A DNA stretch of 11,198 bases from the NCBI GenBank assembly GCA_018897415.1, contig JAHIKR010000275.1, positions 1 to 11,198 on the forward strand, read 5' to 3'. Made by a program: the position numbers and the translations under genes. This document shows, in pieces, positions 1 through 7,614 of this stretch; within the stretch, counting starts at the first letter, position 1; each line of letters starts with the position of its first letter. Under the pieces are notes generated by a model. The model made no database searches. It was not told the DNA's origin and saw only the letters and a list, made by a program, of their open reading frames with translations. This DNA is from Pseudomonadota bacterium. GTDB taxonomy: Bacteria; Desulfobacterota; Desulfobacteria; Desulfobacterales; ETH-SRB1.

Positions 1-279
1 GAAGATTGTTTCGGAGAAACAAGAAAACTTTATTATTTAAGGAACAAGGATGGGAAAGAGGTCGATTTTTGTATCACAACGGATGATAATCCTTCATTAA
101 TGGTGGAGGTAAAATGGAAAGATGGAAATCTAAATCCGAATCTTGAAATTTTCAAAAATTTTTTTCCACAAATAAAAATGATTCAGGTAACAAAGGAACT
201 GAAAAGGGAGAAAACATTTCCAAATGGCGCTGAAATTCGAATCGCCCATAACTGGCTCTCGGAATTAAGCCTGCCCTGA
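1..279 (+). CDS. C-terminal end of DUF4143-type ATPase (partial)
   Basis: This is the last 92 codons of a gene whose start lies before the window; frame 1 is open from base 1 to a TGA at 277-279. The fragment reads YYLRNKDGKEVDF, then EVKW, then a short helix and NWLSEL near the end. This matches the C-terminal DUF4143 domain of the large bacterial family of AAA+ ATPases found as isolated accessory genes, where a restriction-endonuclease-like fold carries a D...ExK pattern; here D22, E36 and K38 of the fragment fit. The N-terminal AAA+ domain is not visible, so completeness cannot be judged. It is separated from the caspase genes by repeats and is probably a functionally unrelated neighbour. 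Family assignment is from motif memory and reasonably secure; the cellular role is unknown. Confidence 0.75.
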   Translation, partial: EDCFGETRKLYYLRNKDGKEVDFCITTDDNPSLMVEVKWKDGNLNPNLEIFKNFFPQIKMIQVTKELKREKTFPNGAEIRIAHNWLSELSLP

Positions 280-281
280 AT

Positions 282-439
282 TTGATGAATTCGTAAAAAG
301 TCTCGAAATCGTCATGCCGGACTTGATAAGCCTGCCCCGTACTTGATACGGGGGCATCCAGAATACATTGAATTTATCCGCTAAAGCACTCTGGCGGACT
401 CGCAATGACGGTATTTTCGACTTTTTACGAGTTCATCAA
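282..439. repeat. MITE-like element with imperfect terminal inverted repeats
   Basis: The left end (282-315, TTGATGAATTCGTAAAAAGTC... CGTCAT) and the right end (404-439, ATGACGG... GACTTTTTACGAGTTCATCAA) are reverse complements over about 30 bases, with one mismatch in the outer 20 and a slipped core. The interior holds a second hairpin, CCCCGTA-CTTGA-TACGGGG, at 335-353. There is no room for a transposase. The structure fits a non-autonomous miniature inverted-repeat element of about 158 bp. Short reading frames on both strands across it are by-products of the inverted repeat. Confidence 0.7.
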
Positions 440-460
440 GAGTGACAAAAAAAATAAAAT
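432..460 (+). promoter_or_regulatory. weak candidate promoter at the MITE right end
   Basis: TTCATC (432-437) and TAAAAT (455-460) are separated by 17 bases and could act as -35 and -10 boxes for the gene starting at 578. The -10 box matches consensus at 5 of 6 positions, but the -35 matches only 3 of 6. If real, the right end of the repeat element supplies the -35 box. This is a guess from spacing alone. Confidence 0.2.
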
Positions 461-476
461 GTCTATCAAGGCATCT

Positions 477-535
477 AATTCTGGGGACAGCTTACTTAAT
501 TCACAATATATATATATATGGGTGTCCCCGGAATT
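477..535. repeat. REP-like hairpin with (AT)7 tract in the loop
   Basis: AATTCTGGGGACA (477-489) and TGTCCCCGGAATT (523-535) are reverse complements with one mismatch. The 33-base loop contains CTTACTTAATTC and an alternating (AT)7 tract at 506-519. The GGGGACA/TGTCCCC-with-AATT layout resembles palindromes that accompany REP-associated Y1 transposases in other proteobacteria, but no transposase is present here. The hairpin ends about 43 bases before the start codon at 578, so it lies in or next to the 5' leader of that gene. Confidence 0.6.
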
Positions 536-560
536 CCCCGGGAAGAGAAAGTTAGCTTTC

Positions 561-580
561 AGGAGGGAAGAATTTTCATG
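561..580 (+). promoter_or_regulatory. ribosome binding site fixing the start at 578
   Basis: AGGAGGG at 561-567 lies 10 bases before ATG 578. The longer in-frame start at 518 lies inside the REP-like hairpin and has no Shine-Dalgarno sequence. Starting at 578 puts a canonical lipoprotein signal peptide at the N-terminus, so 578 is preferred. Confidence 0.85.
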
Positions 581-1861
581 TCCAGTAACACGGTTTTGAA
601 AATACATTTATGTTTCATCCTCAGCCTGCTGCTCTTAATAACAGGATGCGCGACGCCCTCGCCCTTGATGCGGGTAGTAGAGAAAGGTGATATTAATGGT
701 GTAAAGGCACTACTTGATCAAGGTGCTGACGTGAATGAAAGTTTCTACGGTGCTACAGCATTGACATATGCCTCATACTATGGACCCATTGAAATAGTGA
801 AGATGTTGCTGGACAGAGGTGCTGATGTAGATACAGTGAACCGTCCTGCTGCTGGAGGTTGGACAGCCCTCAGTTCAGCAGCAAGCGAAAGGCATGCTGA
901 TATTGTCAAACTTTTGCTGGACATAGGCGCTGATATAGATAAAGCCATTTGGGAGCTGCGCGGGAACACTAACACACAGGCCAAAGATGCCGTTGTGTTT
1001 CTTAAGGAATTCAAACAACAAAGAATTGCACGCAAGCCTGTAACAGTGATATCAAAACCGTCTCGAGAGGTTTTGCCCGCCATCAAATCCGACGTTGACG
1101 AACTTCCTGCGATGCAAGCAAAACCAAACAAAAACGCCTATGCAATAGTCATCGGAGTTGAAAAGTACCGCCAGAAGCTTCCGAAGGCTGATTTTGCAGA
1201 CAATGATGCCAGGATTATGGCAGAGTATCTCACAAAGGTTATGGGCTATCCTGAAGAAAATATTGTAATGCTTATAAATGACAGAGCCTTAAAGAGTGAC
1301 ATGGAAAAATACTTTGAAAAATGGCTTTCAAATAATGTCGAAAAAGAGAGCACCGTCTTTGTTTATTATTCAGGTCACGGAGCCCCGAATCCTAAAACAG
1401 GAGATGCGTATCTCGTTCCATACGATGGAGACCCCTCGTTTATTGAAGAGACGGGATATCCCCTCAAACGACTGTATGCGAAGCTCGACAAACTGCCTGC
1501 CAGAGAAATCATCGTTGTCCTTGATTCCTGTTTTTCAGGCGCGGGCGGCAGAAGCGTTCTTGCAAAAGGCGCACGGCCCCTTGTTATGAACATGGATAAG
1601 CAGGTGTTTTACAGCGACAGGATAGCTATTCTTACCGCCTCCGCAGGGAATCAGATAAGTTCGACCTATGACGAGAAAGCGCACGGGTTGTTCACCTACT
1701 TTCTGCTCAAAGGCATTAAAAACGAAGATGTCGTCAAGCCGGATGGATCAATTGCGATTAGTGATTTATTCAGCTACCTGAAACCCCAGGTGGAGCACAT
1801 TGCGAGGAAGCAATACAATAACGAGCAGACGCCGCAACTGATCGGGGCGAAAAAGGATTAG
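578..1861 (+). CDS. ankyrin-repeat caspase-like lipoprotein (peptidase C14)
   Basis: This 427-residue protein is a predicted exported, lipid-anchored cysteine protease. Its signal peptide ends in the lipobox LITGC (lipidated Cys24, Ala at +2, suggesting outer-membrane sorting). About three ankyrin repeats follow (residues 29-55, 57-89, 92-123; LLDQGADVN, LLDRGADVD, LLLDIGADID). A linker with SDVDELP (171-177) leads into a caspase-fold domain from about 186. The catalytic pair is His267 in YYSGHG and Cys318 in LDSCFSG. Asp316, two residues before the Cys, is the position that lines the basic-residue pocket in metacaspases, so cleavage after Arg or Lys is likely (inference). A C-terminal p10-like part (HGLFTYFLLKGI) follows. 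The extreme C-terminus, LIGAKKD, is shorter than that of its paralogues, and a one-base shift in the A5 run near 1851 would extend the protein; see the entry at 1842. Domain assignment is firm; substrate and trigger are unknown. Confidence 0.9.
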   Translation: MSSNTVLKIHLCFILSLLLLITGCATPSPLMRVVEKGDINGVKALLDQGADVNESFYGATALTYASYYGPIEIVKMLLDRGADVDTVNRPAAGGWTALSSAASERHADIVKLLLDIGADIDKAIWELRGNTNTQAKDAVVFLKEFKQQRIARKPVTVISKPSREVLPAIKSDVDELPAMQAKPNKNAYAIVIGVEKYRQKLPKADFADNDARIMAEYLTKVMGYPEENIVMLINDRALKSDMEKYFEKWLSNNVEKESTVFVYYSGHGAPNPKTGDAYLVPYDGDPSFIEETGYPLKRLYAKLDKLPAREIIVVLDSCFSGAGGRSVLAKGARPLVMNMDKQVFYSDRIAILTASAGNQISSTYDEKAHGLFTYFLLKGIKNEDVVKPDGSIAISDLFSYLKPQVEHIARKQYNNEQTPQLIGAKKD

Positions 1862-2021
1862 GGATGGTTATGAAAAAGATTATCATAATATTTATCTCAA
1901 TGTCATTGACCCAGTACCTGCAAAACTGGCTGGTAGATTTATTTTAAAAGAAATAAAAATCAGCCTTTCTCCCCAGAATTCTCAATTTCATCTGTACCAC
2001 GTTTTGAAGGACTCAGGGTGA
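1842..2021 (+). pseudogene. orphan open stretch after first caspase: frameshifted tail or gene remnant
   Basis: A stop-free frame of 59 codons, ending TGA 2019-2021, has no plausible start codon but reads protein-like: GYEKDYHNIYLNVIDPVPAK, then LAGRFILKEIKI. It overlaps the end of the preceding gene in another frame. Deleting one A in the A5 run at 1851-1854 and the preceding base (GCGAAAAAGG) would join the caspase gene to it and add about 56 residues. A competing reading, in a third frame, is a leader beginning ATG 1864 or 1870 (MKKIIIIFISMSL), which looks like a signal peptide that stops after 27 codons. Either a sequencing or biological frameshift, or a deletion scar of a former downstream gene, would explain this. 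I do not recognise the peptide. Confidence 0.35.
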
Positions 2022-2243
2022 TGATTATCGGCGAGAAATGGTTGTGATGACATTTTCTTGATATTGTCTTATAAACATTCTGCGGAAGCGGCAAGAGTCA
2101 GTTGATGAGGATTCGTGGAAGGAAAGACCATGAGGTTGAAATATTATGGCATCGTCGGGAACCAGACGGTAAACAAAGAAAATAAATATCAACTTGACGT
2201 ATCTGAAGAAACCGGTCTACACGATTCAAATAGAGGAGGGTTT
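2022..2243. other. intergenic leader before the WD40-caspase gene
   Basis: No gene, repeat or convincing promoter is seen here. An in-frame upstream ATG at 2115 would add 43 residues to the next protein, but it lacks a ribosome site and would bury the lipoprotein signal peptide. Together with the preceding orphan stretch this is the largest gap in the caspase cluster (382 bp), so an independent promoter for the gene at 2244 is likely to lie here, although I cannot place it. Confidence 0.4.
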
Positions 2244-2246
2244 ATG
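2233..2246 (+). promoter_or_regulatory. ribosome binding site fixing the start at 2244
   Basis: GAGGAGGG at 2233-2240 sits three to five bases before ATG 2244. The short spacing is acceptable, and the resulting N-terminus is a complete lipoprotein signal. This supports 2244 over the upstream in-frame ATG at 2115. Confidence 0.75.
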
Positions 2247-4538
2247 TCTGCTTATCGAAAAATATTGATAGTGTGTTTTGCACTTTTTCTTTCTTCCTGT
2301 GCATGGCACACCACGCCTGTTCTTACTGTAAAGAACGCTGATATGTCCCGGGAAATTAAGCAAAGAGCTACGGCTGTGAGTAAAGTAGAGATATCTCCAG
2401 ATGGACGGTATGTTTTATCGAGCGGCTATGACTGTTTTATCCTCTGGGACATTCTGCTAGGGGAAAAAATTCAAACTTACACTCAGCGAGGTTTTTTAAG
2501 TTATCCAACAGCGGTAGCTTTTTCGCCTGATGGAAAATATTTTGCTTCCGGTGGCAAAGGGATAAAACTTTGGGATTTGGCCACAAGGCAAGAAATAATG
2601 ACATTTGATGGCAGTAAAGGTTACTCTATAAATTTTTCTCCAGACGGGAAACATTTTATATTTTGTGGACCTCCTTCTGACTTGTTAAATCCGTTTTCTA
2701 CTAAAAAACCAACCATGAAAATCTTTGATGTAGCAACAGGAGGAGAAATCAGAGATTTTAAATTACAAGGCATTCCTTGGTCTGTTGTCTATTCTCCGGA
2801 TGGGAAATATGTCTTATCCGGCAGTGGCAATATGACTTTATGGAATACATCGTTGGGGAAGCCTATAAAAACAGTGGCGGGATCTATAGAGGCTGTTGCT
2901 TTTTCTTCAGATGGTGAATATGCCCTGTCCGGTGGGGTAGATGGGGGCGTCAGATTGTGGAACGCAAAAAATTTAACTCAGATAAAGAAATTCGTTGGTC
3001 ACACAGCATCCAGAATAACCTCCGTAGCTTTTTCGCCGGATGGCAAGTATGTCTTATCAGGGGGCGATGATGGCAATATAAAAATCTGGGAGTTAGCATC
3101 AGGAACGGAATGGAAAGTTCTTGCTGGACATACCGGTATGTACGGCGCTTCAGCTAAATTTTTCCCCAATGGCAAGTATGTAATATCTGCGGGAGACGCT
3201 TCTACAAGAATATGGGATGTTTCTACGGGTGAAGAAGTCGCTTCCATGATTGCTTTTGAAGATGGAGAATGGATTATTACCACAGCCAATGGTTATTACA
3301 ATTCCTCTCCTAAAGGCGACCAGTATCTTAGCGTTAAAATCAAAGGTAAAGATTATACCGTTGAGCAGTTGCGGGAAAGTTTCTACCGCCCTGACCTTGT
3401 TAATCTCGCACTTTCCGGCGGGTCTTTGAAGGAACTCAAAAACGTAGCAAATGTGAAACCGCCTCCCGTTGTAGCAATAGTGGATACACCCAAAAGCATT
3501 GATAAGAGCGATGCCGCGATCACGTTGAAAATTACCGATGCCGGCGGAGGAATTGGCGATATAAGGCTATATCTCAATGGTTCCGCAGTTATGCTGGACA
3601 GCACAAGAGGCGTGAAAATTGTCACTGCCAATCAGAACGAAATCTATAAGACATATAAACTAAAACTTTCCAGTGGTTTGAACTCCATACGGGCTATCGC
3701 CTTTAATGCCGACAATACCATGCAGAGCACCGACGCAATTTATGAAATAACAGCATCATTTAAATCAATCGGCAGACCTTCTCTTTATGCTCTTGTAATT
3801 GGCATCAACGAGTATAAAAATCCCAAGCTCCAACTTAATTACGCCATAGCAGATGCAACTCTCTTTGCCGACACACTTAAGAAGGGCGCTTCAGCTCTTT
3901 TTGACAAAGTAGAAGTAAAAAATCTTTCTTCCAAAGAAGAGACGACAAGGGAAAACATCATGAAGGAACTCAAGGCCATGCAGTCATTAAATCCTGATGA
4001 CCTCTTTGTCTTATATGTGGCGAGCCATGGCACAGTTGATGACGGAGAATATTTTCTCATCACCTCGAATGTAGGATCAACGCGGACAGAAAGACTCAAG
4101 ACCGACGCTATTGGTCAGTCGGTATTCAAGGAACTTATCGGCAATATCCCTGCCACAAAAAAGCTGATTATCATCGACACATGCAATGCGGGGGCTTTGG
4201 GTGAGGCAATCCAGGTGGCGATGCTGACGAGAGGCATGAGCGAGGACACGGCGATGAAAATCCTGAGCCGGGCGGTGGGCTCGACCATTCTTTCGGCATC
4301 CACTTCCCTGCAGGAGGCCTTGGAGGGGTACCAGGGTCATGGATTGTTTACTTACGTGCTGGCAGAAGGATTAAAAGGAAAAGCCGACAAAGGAAATACA
4401 GGTTATGTGAGGACGACAGAACTTGCGGATTATGTGGACACTGAAGTGCCTGTCCTGGCCGAGAAGATATTCAAGAAAGCCCAGTATCCCACGATATCAA
4501 TAAGCGGGCAGGCCTTCCCGATAGGAAAGGTGAGGTAA
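2244..4538 (+). CDS. WD40-propeller caspase-like lipoprotein
   Basis: This is a 764-residue predicted lipoprotein protease. The signal peptide ends FLSSC (Cys19). Seven WD40 blades follow, each with SPDGKYVLS-like and IKIWEL-like ends: around 46-70, 87-111, 127-162, 178-201, 215-240, 258-283 and 301-325, enough for one closed propeller. Next comes the post-propeller module common in such proteins (GEWIITTANGYY...SPKGD, about 341-390), then an Ig-like segment (about 405-500, PPPVVAIVDTP, RLYLNG). A caspase domain starts at about 512 (LYALVIGINEY), with His595 in YVASHG and Cys647 in IIDTCNAG; Asp645 occupies the predicted basic-pocket position. This catalytic domain is clearly more divergent than the other four and has an insertion between Cys647 and the p10 part (HGLFTYVLAEGL). 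The propeller probably binds a protein or peptide ligand that controls the protease (inference). The part encoded around 4180-4330 is visibly more G+C-rich than the propeller. Confidence 0.9.
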   Translation: MSAYRKILIVCFALFLSSCAWHTTPVLTVKNADMSREIKQRATAVSKVEISPDGRYVLSSGYDCFILWDILLGEKIQTYTQRGFLSYPTAVAFSPDGKYFASGGKGIKLWDLATRQEIMTFDGSKGYSINFSPDGKHFIFCGPPSDLLNPFSTKKPTMKIFDVATGGEIRDFKLQGIPWSVVYSPDGKYVLSGSGNMTLWNTSLGKPIKTVAGSIEAVAFSSDGEYALSGGVDGGVRLWNAKNLTQIKKFVGHTASRITSVAFSPDGKYVLSGGDDGNIKIWELASGTEWKVLAGHTGMYGASAKFFPNGKYVISAGDASTRIWDVSTGEEVASMIAFEDGEWIITTANGYYNSSPKGDQYLSVKIKGKDYTVEQLRESFYRPDLVNLALSGGSLKELKNVANVKPPPVVAIVDTPKSIDKSDAAITLKITDAGGGIGDIRLYLNGSAVMLDSTRGVKIVTANQNEIYKTYKLKLSSGLNSIRAIAFNADNTMQSTDAIYEITASFKSIGRPSLYALVIGINEYKNPKLQLNYAIADATLFADTLKKGASALFDKVEVKNLSSKEETTRENIMKELKAMQSLNPDDLFVLYVASHGTVDDGEYFLITSNVGSTRTERLKTDAIGQSVFKELIGNIPATKKLIIIDTCNAGALGEAIQVAMLTRGMSEDTAMKILSRAVGSTILSASTSLQEALEGYQGHGLFTYVLAEGLKGKADKGNTGYVRTTELADYVDTEVPVLAEKIFKKAQYPTISISGQAFPIGKVR

Positions 4539-4632
4539 AATTGTTATTCCCTTTAGAATTATGGTATGAATAACCGGGTTCGTGAGGGTTTGGTGCCAAC
4601 GGATACATGGTTGAAATAAGGGAGGTGGAGAT

Positions 4633-5991
4633 ATGAAAAGGTTAGGTTTAAAAAAGATTACCCCTATGTGTCTTCCCGTGGCAAGAGGAGAATTTAAGAG
4701 GGGTGTTGTTTTATTAATCAGCGTAATCTTTATCATGCTTGTGGGCATGGCTATGGCAGGGTGTGCACCAGCCTTGCACAGAGCTGCCTACAGAGGACAG
4801 ATCGATGTCGTAAAAGATCTCCTGGATAAGGGAACAAATGTGAATGAGTGGGATGGCGGTACAGCCTTGTTCGCTGCATCAATCCGTGGCCACACCGATG
4901 TGGTGAAACTTCTGATTGAAAGGGGCGCGAATGTAAATACGATGGAACAGAGAGGCTCGTCAGCCCTTGGGTATGCAGCAAGAGGTGGCCACAGGGATGT
5001 GATGAAAATCTTAATTGATAACGGAGCGAATGTAGATGCAGCTATAAGGGGTTTAGAGCGAGAAGCTGCCATCCTCGCCGGCTATCCCTCTTTAGTTGCT
5101 CTAAATAAGATGGGCATTAAGCTACTTGAAAAGACTGTTAAGAAGCAGGAAATCGCCAGCCAGCCAACAATGCCAGTTCTCAGGCCATCTCAAGAAGTAT
5201 CCCCAGCCATCAAATCTGATGTTGACGAACTGCCTTTAGTGAAGGTTAAGCCAAACAAAAACGCCTATGCAATCGTCATCGGCATCGAAAATTATCGCCA
5301 AAAACTTCCGAAGGCTGATTATGCGGTAGCTGACGCAAATACAGTTACAGCGTATTTAATGAAGGTGATGGGATATCCAGAAGAGAATATTGTAACACTA
5401 ACAAATGAACATGCTACAAATGTAGATTTTGCAAAATACCTTGAAAAGTGGCTTCCTAACAACGTTGAAAAAGACAGTTATGTATTTATCTACTATTCTG
5501 GTCACGGTGCGCCGAACCCGAACACGGGGGATGCCTATCTGGTGCCATATGACGGCGATCCGTCCTTTATAGACCAGACAGGGTATTCATTAAAGCGGCT
5601 TTATCAAAATTTAAACAAACTGCCTGCCAAAGAAATTATCGTTGTCCTTGATTCCTGTTTCTCAGGCGCAGGCGGCAGAAGTGTTCTTGCAAAGGGCGCG
5701 CGGCCTCTTGTTATGAACATGGATAAGCAGGTGTTTCACAGTGACAGGATAGCAATTCTTACCGCCTCCGCAGGGAATCAGATAAGCTCAACGCATGAGG
5801 AAAAGGGGCACGGCCTCTTTACATACTTTCTGCTTAAGGGTATAAAGGAGGGTAATTCTGAGCTTGGAACACTCTACAATTATCTTAAACCGCAGGTGGA
5901 AATGATTGCGAGGAAAACGTATAATAACGAGCAAACTCCAGGACTGATTGCTCCGAAGGGGCTTTTGAACCTGAGACTTTACGACCGGTAG
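4633..5991 (+). CDS. ankyrin-repeat caspase-like lipoprotein, mosaic paralogue
   Basis: This 452-residue predicted lipoprotein is a close relative of the gene at 578. The N-terminus is unusually long: about 23 residues with several basic ones precede the hydrophobic stretch, which ends VGMAMAGC (Cys44). The start at 4633 is kept because GGAGGTGG lies directly upstream and MKR begins several neighbours. Three ankyrin repeats follow (46-72, 74-105, 107-138; LLDKGTNVN, LLIERGANVN, LIDNGANVD), then a linker with SDVDELP (195-201). The caspase domain starts at about 210, with His291 in YYSGHG and Cys342 in LDSCFSG. Around the active site the DNA matches the gene at 578, including exact runs of 30 and 32 bases; after about 5790 it matches the gene at 8555 instead, ending in the shared tail LLNLRLYDR. 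This looks like gene conversion. It is the first gene of a tightly spaced run and lies 94 bp after the WD40 gene. Confidence 0.9.
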   Translation: MKRLGLKKITPMCLPVARGEFKRGVVLLISVIFIMLVGMAMAGCAPALHRAAYRGQIDVVKDLLDKGTNVNEWDGGTALFAASIRGHTDVVKLLIERGANVNTMEQRGSSALGYAARGGHRDVMKILIDNGANVDAAIRGLEREAAILAGYPSLVALNKMGIKLLEKTVKKQEIASQPTMPVLRPSQEVSPAIKSDVDELPLVKVKPNKNAYAIVIGIENYRQKLPKADYAVADANTVTAYLMKVMGYPEENIVTLTNEHATNVDFAKYLEKWLPNNVEKDSYVFIYYSGHGAPNPNTGDAYLVPYDGDPSFIDQTGYSLKRLYQNLNKLPAKEIIVVLDSCFSGAGGRSVLAKGARPLVMNMDKQVFHSDRIAILTASAGNQISSTHEEKGHGLFTYFLLKGIKEGNSELGTLYNYLKPQVEMIARKTYNNEQTPGLIAPKGLLNLRLYDR

Positions 5992-6015
5992 CTGCAGGAG
6001 GTGGGTTATGAAAAA
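5944..6015 (+). repeat. 72 bp perfect direct repeat, copy 1
   Basis: All 72 bases are identical to 9956-10027, an offset of 4012 bp. The repeat spans the last 15 codons of a caspase gene, its TAG stop, the ribosome site CAGGAGGTGGG and the first codons (MKK) of the next gene. Identity extends imperfectly upstream to about 5790. Confidence 0.97.
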
Positions 6016-7585
6016 GTTACTAAACTCTGATGGGGAACTCATTGTATTATCTCCATTAATTTTAATTCTCGTCTTGTTGACCATCCTTGCTGGTTGTGTG
6101 TCTACGGCGACGTCTACGGCGAAGGAGGATTATATGCGGGTATACTTGTCGATGAGATCGACACCTTTGGAAAAGGCAGTAGCACAGGGTGATATCAATG
6201 CTGTCAAAGATTTGCTGAATAAAGGGGCTGATCCATGCGAACAATCAGGAAAGGATGGATTAACACCATTAGACTTGGCTGCCAGTGATTTTACGCCCAA
6301 TATATACAACGATGAAATATTCAGAATTTTAATTAACGCCGCTTATGAAAAAATCAATAAAGGTGGTTCATGTCCTCGTTTCTTATATCATGCTGCTCGC
6401 GGCGGTTTCAATTACGTCGTGGAAGGACTTTTGGCAAAAGGATATAACGTTGACGCAGGATATGGGAGCCAGACCCCGCTATTTATGGCGGCATTGGGCG
6501 GGCAAAAACACAAGGAGACCGTTAAAATATTATTAAATAATGGTGCGGATTTAGATTTGGCGATAGAGGCCCTTAAAGAACATGCAGCAAACAATGCACA
6601 ATATTTAGATACAGCAACAAACAGAGAGGCTTACAACAAAGCCAGTAAAGGTATAGCTTTGCTTAGCCAGTTCAAACCCAGGCAGATGGTCCAACAAACT
6701 AATGTCTCTCAAAACATAACCAAAGAAGACCTTGCAAACATTGTTAAATCCGCAGTTGAAGATGCAAAAAAGTCTCAAAATAAAGACATAAAGACAGCCT
6801 CCGCAGTTCAATCAGATATAGACAAACCTTTTTTCAGCACAGCTTCAAAAATCATGGGTGATAATGATTATGCAATTATCATTGGTATTGAAGGCTATAG
6901 CAGTTTGCCGAAATCTGATTATTCTTACGACGATGCCAAACTGGTAAAAGATTACATCAAGGCTTTGGGTGTAAAAGAGAGAAACATTGAATTACTGACC
7001 GATGAAAAGGCAACTCTGTCAGGGATAATGAAATCCATCGAAGCATGGCTACCAAACAAGCTCAAGAAAGGCGGAAAGGTTTTTGTCTATTATTCCGGCC
7101 ACGGTTCTCCTAACCCGGTAACAGGCGAAGCGTTTCTCGTTCCCTATGACGGCGACCCTAATTATCTTGATGTTACAGGATATCCCGTGAAACGGTTGTA
7201 TGAAAAGCTTGGACAGTTGCAGGCATCTGAAGTCATTGTTGTTTTGGACTCCTGCTTTTCCGGGGCAGGCGGCAGAAGTGTCCTTGCCAAAGGAGCGCGG
7301 CCATTGGTTATGACATCACAGAGCGCTGTTCTGCCGCAAAACATGGTGGTCCTGTCGGCGACACAGGGCACGCAGATAAGCACTTCTTCTCAGGAAAAAG
7401 GTCACGGAATATTTACATACTATTTCCTTAAGGCGCTTAAAGACGGCAAAAAATCTGTTTCTGAAATCTATGAACATATAAAGCCACATGTAGAAGACGA
7501 TGCAAAATCAATAAATGTCCAGCAATCACCAAGTATCAATCCGAATTTAGATAATTTAAGGGGCAGATTTGCTTTAAGGAAATAA
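6008..7585 (+). CDS. ankyrin-repeat caspase-like lipoprotein with helical linker
   Basis: This 525-residue predicted lipoprotein protease starts 16 bp after the preceding stop. The signal peptide ends TILAGC (Cys30), with Val at +2. About four ankyrin-type units follow (52-77, 84-118, 123-150, 154-184); the second is irregular and the last ends ILLNNGADLDLA. A charged, probably helical linker (about 190-265, KEDLANIVKSAVEDAKK) replaces the short linker of its paralogues, and SDIDKPF (269-275) replaces SDVDELP. The caspase domain starts at about 286 (DYAIIIGIEGY), with His365 in YYSGHG and Cys416 in LDSCFSG, Asp414 at the predicted basic pocket, and a p10 part HGIFTYYFLKAL. The tail (SPSINPNLDNLRGRF) differs from the LLNLRLYDR tail. 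It is an older paralogue than the genes at 578, 4633 and 8555. It lies inside the 4012 bp unit bounded by the 72 bp repeats. Confidence 0.9.
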   Translation: MKKLLNSDGELIVLSPLILILVLLTILAGCVSTATSTAKEDYMRVYLSMRSTPLEKAVAQGDINAVKDLLNKGADPCEQSGKDGLTPLDLAASDFTPNIYNDEIFRILINAAYEKINKGGSCPRFLYHAARGGFNYVVEGLLAKGYNVDAGYGSQTPLFMAALGGQKHKETVKILLNNGADLDLAIEALKEHAANNAQYLDTATNREAYNKASKGIALLSQFKPRQMVQQTNVSQNITKEDLANIVKSAVEDAKKSQNKDIKTASAVQSDIDKPFFSTASKIMGDNDYAIIIGIEGYSSLPKSDYSYDDAKLVKDYIKALGVKERNIELLTDEKATLSGIMKSIEAWLPNKLKKGGKVFVYYSGHGSPNPVTGEAFLVPYDGDPNYLDVTGYPVKRLYEKLGQLQASEVIVVLDSCFSGAGGRSVLAKGARPLVMTSQSAVLPQNMVVLSATQGTQISTSSQEKGHGIFTYYFLKALKDGKKSVSEIYEHIKPHVEDDAKSINVQQSPSINPNLDNLRGRFALRK

Positions 7586-7614
7586 TAAAAAACATTTGTG
7601 CAAGGAGGCATATT

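Noticed and set aside
518..577. Upstream in-frame start for the first caspase gene
   Set aside because: It would place 20 residues encoded by the hairpin before a complete lipoprotein signal, and it lacks a ribosome site; 578 has AGGAGGG.
405..607. Overlapping short reading frames on both strands (64 and 60 codons)
   Set aside because: They run through the MITE end and the REP-like hairpin and have no ribosome site or recognisable protein; they are repeat artefacts.
1296..1589. 97-codon plus-strand frame inside the first caspase gene
   Set aside because: It is a shifted-frame shadow of the catalytic domain and has no ribosome site.
1969..1985. TCCCCAGAATT as another REP-like arm
   Set aside because: It has no matching inverted arm nearby and probably matches by chance.
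2115..2243. 43-residue N-terminal extension of the WD40-caspase
   Set aside because: The hydrophobic signal and lipobox would become internal, and the strong ribosome site is at 2233, just before ATG 2244.
4539..4573. Possible terminator hairpin after the WD40-caspase gene (TTATTC...GAATAA)
   Set aside because: The stem is only six A/T-rich pairs with a long loop and no T-run, so it is too weak to call.
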